From CAG-390 sp964522215 (GTDB lineage Bacteria > Bacillota > Clostridia > Oscillospirales > CAG-272): a stretch of 64,000 nt of DNA. The translations under genes were made by a program, and so were the position numbers. The stretch covers positions 1 to 64,000 of the forward strand of contig CAZFVR010000002.1 of NCBI GenBank assembly GCA_964522215.1. Reading direction: 5' to 3'. The notes beneath the pieces are model-generated. The model was not told the DNA's origin. It saw nothing but the letters and a program-made list of their open reading frames with translations, and did no database searches. Of this stretch, positions 60,300-64,000 are shown piece after piece; positions within the stretch are counted from its first letter, which is position 1; the number at the start of each line of letters is the position of its first letter.

Positions 60300-61988
60300 T
60301 CAAAGTGCCGCGCACAGCTCGCGCACGCGGTAGGCGGTACGCTCTGCGCCAAGCAGGTGGATGACGGTGTAAAGATCCGGCGAGTTCATTCTGCCGGTCA
60401 CCGCCACGCGTATGAACATACTGACATCCGCCACACTGCCGCGGTAGGCGGTGGGGTCTGCCTTGTAGCTGCGCATATCCGTGGCATAGCCAAGCTTTGC
60501 GGCTATCGCCTTTATCTTTTCAAACCACGCATCGGTATCGTCTCCCATGTCAAGCGTGTCCGAAAACTCAGAGAGCGCGGTCTTTACATCCGCGCGGTCA
60601 AAGCTCTCGGGTATCTCATCCTCGCGGCTGAAGAGCTCGTCGTAAAAGAAGCCCGCAAAGCCGCGCACCTCGCTCCAAAGGCCGTAATCCTTGCGCGGCT
60701 TTTTGCCGCCGCGACCTATCGAAAGTATCGCGCGCGCATAGTCGGGGTCACGATCGAGGAGAGCGAAAAATTCGGGATCATACTCCCGCGCCCACGCGGA
60801 GAGCTGACTGTAGACCTCCTCGGCACTCATGCGGGATACCACGTTTTTGGAGACGTCCTCTATCTTGGCACGGTCAAAAAGACAGCCGGAGGCGCACATC
60901 TTTTTAATGTCAAATTTAAAATCGGTAAAGGGCAGGTCGCGGTTTTGCATGCGCCATTCCTCAAAGTTGGAGTTGAGGACGGTCAAAAGATATTCGGAGA
61001 CCGCCGCAGGCGCGTAGCCGTCCCGCTCGTAATCGTTCATGTTGGCGCCAAGGTCGCGCTTTGAAAACTTCTTCTTGTTGCCAAGCTCGTCAAGCCGCAT
61101 TATCTGTGCGGTATGCAGATATTTGGGCAGGCGGAAGCCGAGATAACGGAAAAGCTGTATGTGCTTTGCCACGCTCGGCAGCCATTCCTCGCCTCGTATT
61201 ACGTGTGTGGTGCGCATAAGGTGATCGTCCACCGCGTGCGCAAAGTGATAGGTGGGAATGCCGTCGCTCTTGAGCAGAACAAAATCCTCGTCGTTTTCGG
61301 GTATCTCAAGCTTGCCCTTTACAAGATCGGTAAAGGGAGTTTTCTTTTCAGGGTCGCCGTCGGCAAGTATGCGCAGTACAAATTTGTTGCCTGCGGCAAG
61401 ATTTTTTTCTACATCCTCAAGGGTAAACTCGCGCTGTCGGCGCATGGCGGCCTTTTGCTCGGCCTCAAGCTCGGGTGTCCATTCACGGGACTTCACCTCC
61501 GCCTTTTTGTCTATCGCGTCAAGCGCCACAAGCTCCTCATCGGTGGTAAAGCAAGGGTATGCCTTGCCCTCGGCAACCAGCTTTTTGGCGTAAACGTGAT
61601 AGATGTCTCCGCGCAGGCTCTGCTTATAGGGACCGTAATTGCCGCGGTCTGTTATCTCGCCGCCCTCTCCTATCGCCGCGCCCTCGTCAAAGCGAATGCC
61701 GTAGCGTGCCAAAGTGTTTATAAGCCCCTCGGCAGCGCCCGGGACCTCGCGCTTTGCATCGGTATCCTCAATGCGAAGATAAAAAACTCCGCCGGATTGA
61801 TGGGCAAGCCTCTCGCCTACCATTGTTTGATATACACCGCCTATATGCACAAAGCCTGTGGGGCTTGGCGCAAAGCGCGTGACCTTTGCCCCCTCGGGCA
61901 GGTCGCGGGGCGGATATTTTTCTTCAAGCTCTTCCGGTGTCATCTCAACATCGGGAAAGAGCATTTCTGCTAAACGAACGTTATCCAT
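60300..61988 (-). CDS. gltX: Glutamyl-tRNA synthetase
   Basis: A 562-residue class I synthetase. RFAPSPTGFVHIGGVYQTM (about 38-56) is the HIGH motif, FYLRIEDTDAKREVPGA is the GluRS fingerprint, and KKFSKRDLGANMNDY is the KMSKS motif. It is longer than typical GluRS (about 480), with a non-standard mid region around residues 270-400. I start at ATG 61988, 6 bases after GAGAGGG; the extension to 62036 looks unlikely. First gene of gltX-glnS-DUF1294. With GlnRS present it is presumably the discriminating type. Confidence 0.94.
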   Translation of the reverse strand: MDNVRLAEMLFPDVEMTPEELEEKYPPRDLPEGAKVTRFAPSPTGFVHIGGVYQTMVGERLAHQSGGVFYLRIEDTDAKREVPGAAEGLINTLARYGIRFDEGAAIGEGGEITDRGNYGPYKQSLRGDIYHVYAKKLVAEGKAYPCFTTDEELVALDAIDKKAEVKSREWTPELEAEQKAAMRRQREFTLEDVEKNLAAGNKFVLRILADGDPEKKTPFTDLVKGKLEIPENDEDFVLLKSDGIPTYHFAHAVDDHLMRTTHVIRGEEWLPSVAKHIQLFRYLGFRLPKYLHTAQIMRLDELGNKKKFSKRDLGANMNDYERDGYAPAAVSEYLLTVLNSNFEEWRMQNRDLPFTDFKFDIKKMCASGCLFDRAKIEDVSKNVVSRMSAEEVYSQLSAWAREYDPEFFALLDRDPDYARAILSIGRGGKKPRKDYGLWSEVRGFAGFFYDELFSREDEIPESFDRADVKTALSEFSDTLDMGDDTDAWFEKIKAIAAKLGYATDMRSYKADPTAYRGSVADVSMFIRVAVTGRMNSPDLYTVIHLLGAERTAYRVRELCAAL

Positions 61989-62081
61989 GTTACCCTCTCT
62001 GGTGTCCTTTTTGTGTTTATTGCGTTTATTGAGCAAATAAGTCGGGGTGGTGCCATAATATGCCGCAATAAATAAAAGTAA

Positions 62082-62110
62082 GATAAAATATTATTACATC
62101 TTATTTTATC
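62082..62110. repeat. AT-rich inverted repeat upstream of gltX
   Basis: GATAAAATA (62082-62090) and TATTTTATC (62102-62110) are perfect inverted copies around 11 bases. It may be an operator or an AT-rich promoter element. The remaining spacer to 62257 has no gene. Confidence 0.35.
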
Positions 62111-62257
62111 ACAAACCGGCGCAAATGTCTACATAAAAAAGCGCAAAAAGCGCAAAAACACGAATAAAACCGCAGCATCGGCCGTGTTTTTGCCTCCGCC
62201 TTGTTAGTTCCATCGTATTTTTGCGCCTTTGCGCTGCTCGGGCGGCTCTCCTGACTC

Positions 62258-62298
62258 CCGGGGCTTGGCTCCGGGTCAAGCTCCGAGCCAAGCTCCGG
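62258..62298. terminator. Hairpin after the ABC exporter
   Basis: A 14-base stem (62258-62271 with 62285-62298, one G-U), 8 bases beyond the ABC ATPase stop on its strand. No U-run follows, so its strength as a terminator is uncertain. Confidence 0.5.
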
Positions 62299-62305
62299 TT
62301 GATGC

Positions 62306-63007
62306 TTACCCTCTTGAATGATACGGCTCAAGGTGGCCGTTCTCCATTGAAAATATCCTGTCCGCTCGCTCGGCTATCGACATATCGTGCGTGACCATTA
62401 TAAGCGTTTGCCCCATGACCTCCTTGGTGCGCAAAAGCAGCTCAAGTACCTCATCGGCATTGCGGCGGTCAAGGTTGCCTGTCGGTTCGTCCGCAAATAC
62501 CACCTGCGGACGGTTTATCAGCGCACGCGCTATCGATACGCGCTGTTGCTGACCGCCGGAAAGCTCGCTTGGCAGGTGGTGCAGTCTGTCACCGATATCA
62601 AGTGTGGCAACAAGTTTTTTCAGGTGTTCCTCATAGCTTACATCATCCTTGTTGCACATAAGTGTGGGAATGAGTATGTTTTCAAGCGCGGTGAACTGCG
62701 AGATCAGGTTGTGGTTTTGAAATACCATTCCTATATAGTTGCCGCGAAATTCGGCAAGCTCGTCCGCCGACATGGCTGTAATATCGTTGCCGCGAACCAC
62801 TATCTTGCCGGAATTCGGTCGGTCAAGCCCCGCCAATATGTGAAGCAGTGTGCTCTTGCCCGAACCGGATGTTCCGATTATCGCCACAAATTCCCCCTCT
62901 CGCACATCAAAGGTCGCGCGGTTTACGGCTGTCACCACCGTGTCATATTGGCGGTATTGCTTTATAACGTCACGTGCCTCAAGTATCTTTCTTTTTTCCT
63001 GTTCCAT
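62306..63007 (-). CDS. ABC transporter ATP-binding protein, LolD/MacB type
   Basis: A 233-residue ATPase. Walker A GTSGSGKST is at 45-53, the Q-loop in MVFQNHNLI, the signature LSGGQQQRVSIARAL, Walker B VVFADEPTGNL and the H-loop THDM. The RQYDTVVTAVNRATFDVREGEF start fits the LolD/MacB/FtsE group that powers type VII-fold exporters for lipoproteins, peptides or antibiotics. It pairs with the FtsX-like permease 88 bases upstream on the same strand. The substrate is unknown. Confidence 0.93.
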   Translation of the reverse strand: MEQEKRKILEARDVIKQYRQYDTVVTAVNRATFDVREGEFVAIIGTSGSGKSTLLHILAGLDRPNSGKIVVRGNDITAMSADELAEFRGNYIGMVFQNHNLISQFTALENILIPTLMCNKDDVSYEEHLKKLVATLDIGDRLHHLPSELSGGQQQRVSIARALINRPQVVFADEPTGNLDRRNADEVLELLLRTKEVMGQTLIMVTHDMSIAERADRIFSMENGHLEPYHSRG

Positions 63008-63095
63008 GACTTTATCGTTCCTTACAATTCTGATTATTCCGATTATTATCCAATGCGATGTGTTTTAATATTTATATTTATGCGACAGACCTTTG

Positions 63096-64000
63096 TCATT
63101 CGCCGAGCTGTGCTCGTTCGGCGCGGTCACGCTCCTTTATAAAGCGGCGGTAGGGAGCGTATGCTGAGGCAAAGCCGCACGCGGCCGAAACTATCAGGCA
63201 GATGATGCAGGCCGGGATGGAAAGATCAAAGCCGTGCCGCACCGCCTCGGTAAAGCCGTACTTGGGCAAAAAGTTATCAAGCACCCAAAACGAGAGCCAC
63301 CCAAACAGCGCACCAAGCACCACGCTTACAAAAAATGAGCAAACAGCGGTCACACCGCCGGAAAAGAGATGGAGCGAGCGCAGGTCGGCATCCCCCGCGC
63401 CAAAAGCGCCAAGCATTTCAAACTCGACGCGGCGCTTGGTAAAGAACATCGACTGCGAGAAGAACCAAACGAGCGGGGAGAGTGCAAGCACCGCGGTAAG
63501 GCACAAAAGCGTGACTCCGCGAATATTTGCGCGGCCGTTCAGCCTGTCGGTGGCATCGGCATTGCTGTCGCGCAGGCTGTAGCCCGAGTATCCCGCAAAA
63601 AGTCGGCGCAGCTCAAAAAATGCATTCTCAGCCGCCGCGTCATCAATGCCTTTGCAAAGATAGATATCGGCACGCTGCACCACAGGTGCACTTCCGGTAA
63701 GCTTTTGGTAAAGCTCCGGTGAGACGGCAACGGTAAACGCATCCTCGGCGCGTCCGGTGTCAATCACCGCACCCACCGTCAGGTCAATATAGGCAAACTC
63801 GCCCTTTTTTATCTCCTGCTCAAGGTTCAGGCGTGCATCGGTGATCGATAGATCAAGTGGGGATTGATGGCTGACAAATACCGCCGCGCGGATCCTATCG
63901 CCAACTTTAAAGTTCAGCTCGCGGCCGTTGTATATGTACTCGCTGACCGCTACTGTGTACTCGTCGGTAAGGACCGATGAAAGATCTCCCGTTACCTCCC
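63096..64000 (-). CDS. FtsX-like ABC transporter permease (partial)
   Basis: The frame is open to the end of the window on its 5' side, so only the C-terminal 301 residues are seen. It has an extracytoplasmic region (TVGAVIDTGRAEDAFTVAVSPELYQKL), a membrane helix NIRGVTLLCLTAVLALSPLVWFF, the coupling stretch FFTKRRVEFEMLGAFGAGDADLRSL and two more helices to the end, as in MacB/FtsX permeases. With the ATPase it makes an exporter; a substrate cannot be named. The same frame has no stop up to base 64000. Confidence 0.88.
   Translation of the reverse strand, partial: EVTGDLSSVLTDEYTVAVSEYIYNGRELNFKVGDRIRAAVFVSHQSPLDLSITDARLNLEQEIKKGEFAYIDLTVGAVIDTGRAEDAFTVAVSPELYQKLTGSAPVVQRADIYLCKGIDDAAAENAFFELRRLFAGYSGYSLRDSNADATDRLNGRANIRGVTLLCLTAVLALSPLVWFFSQSMFFTKRRVEFEMLGAFGAGDADLRSLHLFSGGVTAVCSFFVSVVLGALFGWLSFWVLDNFLPKYGFTEAVRHGFDLSIPACIICLIVSAACGFASAYAPYRRFIKERDRAERAQLGE

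Noticed and set aside
62101..62331. Small minus-strand frames between gltX and the ABC ATPase
   Set aside because: They are low-complexity and cover a hairpin; no ribosome site and no family likeness.

Overview
The window is a stretch of a moderately GC-rich chromosome (my estimate, about 55%) from a low-abundance-type anaerobic Firmicute, most likely an uncultured gut member of the class Clostridia (Oscillospirales or Christensenellales-like; inference). Pointers are the Clostridia-type sigma-A promoters (several exact TTGACA-N17-TATAAT), SAM-I and FMN riboswitches, the rpsL-rpsG-fusA-tuf string, IreB, RadA, a YtvI-like permease and a CwlD-like amidase, DUF4830 and DUF1294 proteins, a short archaeal-type ProRS, and both GlnRS and GluRS. 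One 100-N assembly gap lies at 48939-49038.

Layout. 1-802: tail of an HNH nuclease toxin and a probable immunity gene. 903-6796: pepF, tRNA-Arg(ACG), plsY, a methyltransferase and a FolC-like protein that has lost its P-loop. 6891-8039: AI-2E/YtvI permease. 8295-21152: the information-processing core rpoB-rpoC, then rpsL-rpsG-fusA-tuf. 21208-30557: riboswitch-controlled ribU and metK, a membrane DedA/export-type protein, a small membrane protein behind a structured leader, recD2, comF, mreB and pepD. 30790-36497: ftsH, a DUF4434-like barrel protein, proS and rodA. 36770-41075: DUF4830 protein, a glycerophosphodiesterase and FAD-oxidoreductase pair, and a divergent AraC regulator. 41099-41513: a degraded mobile-element remnant. 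41514-47115 (all minus): radA, cwlD, acpP, dacF, ribF and ireB. 47276-53270: a self-contained three-gene cassette of a TerB-N/TerB-C protein, a BrxD-like ATPase and a BrxHI/Lhr-like helicase. 53342-58526: an exopolysaccharide O-acetylation pair (DHHW plus MBOAT), a lipoprotein, an ECF sigma factor with its membrane partner, and a DUF1294 protein. 58551-64000: glnS, gltX and an ABC exporter cut by the window end.

Most of the window is conserved housekeeping. The most interesting part is the 47.3-53.3 kb cassette. Its second and third genes match the brxD-brxHI pair known from BREX/Pgl antiphage systems, but here they stand without methylase, phosphatase (PglZ) or BrxL and are translationally coupled to a TerB-domain protein. 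I read it as a candidate defence system. The assembly gap falls inside its first gene; the two gap flanks are identical over 55 bases, and overlapping them restores one reading frame that ends in a TerB-C domain and overlaps the next gene. Other points worth a look are the P-loop-less FolC relative (5501-6796), structured leaders before two small genes (24127-24221; 37271-37363), spaced half-sites in the AraC intergenic region, and the toxin/immunity pair at the left edge.
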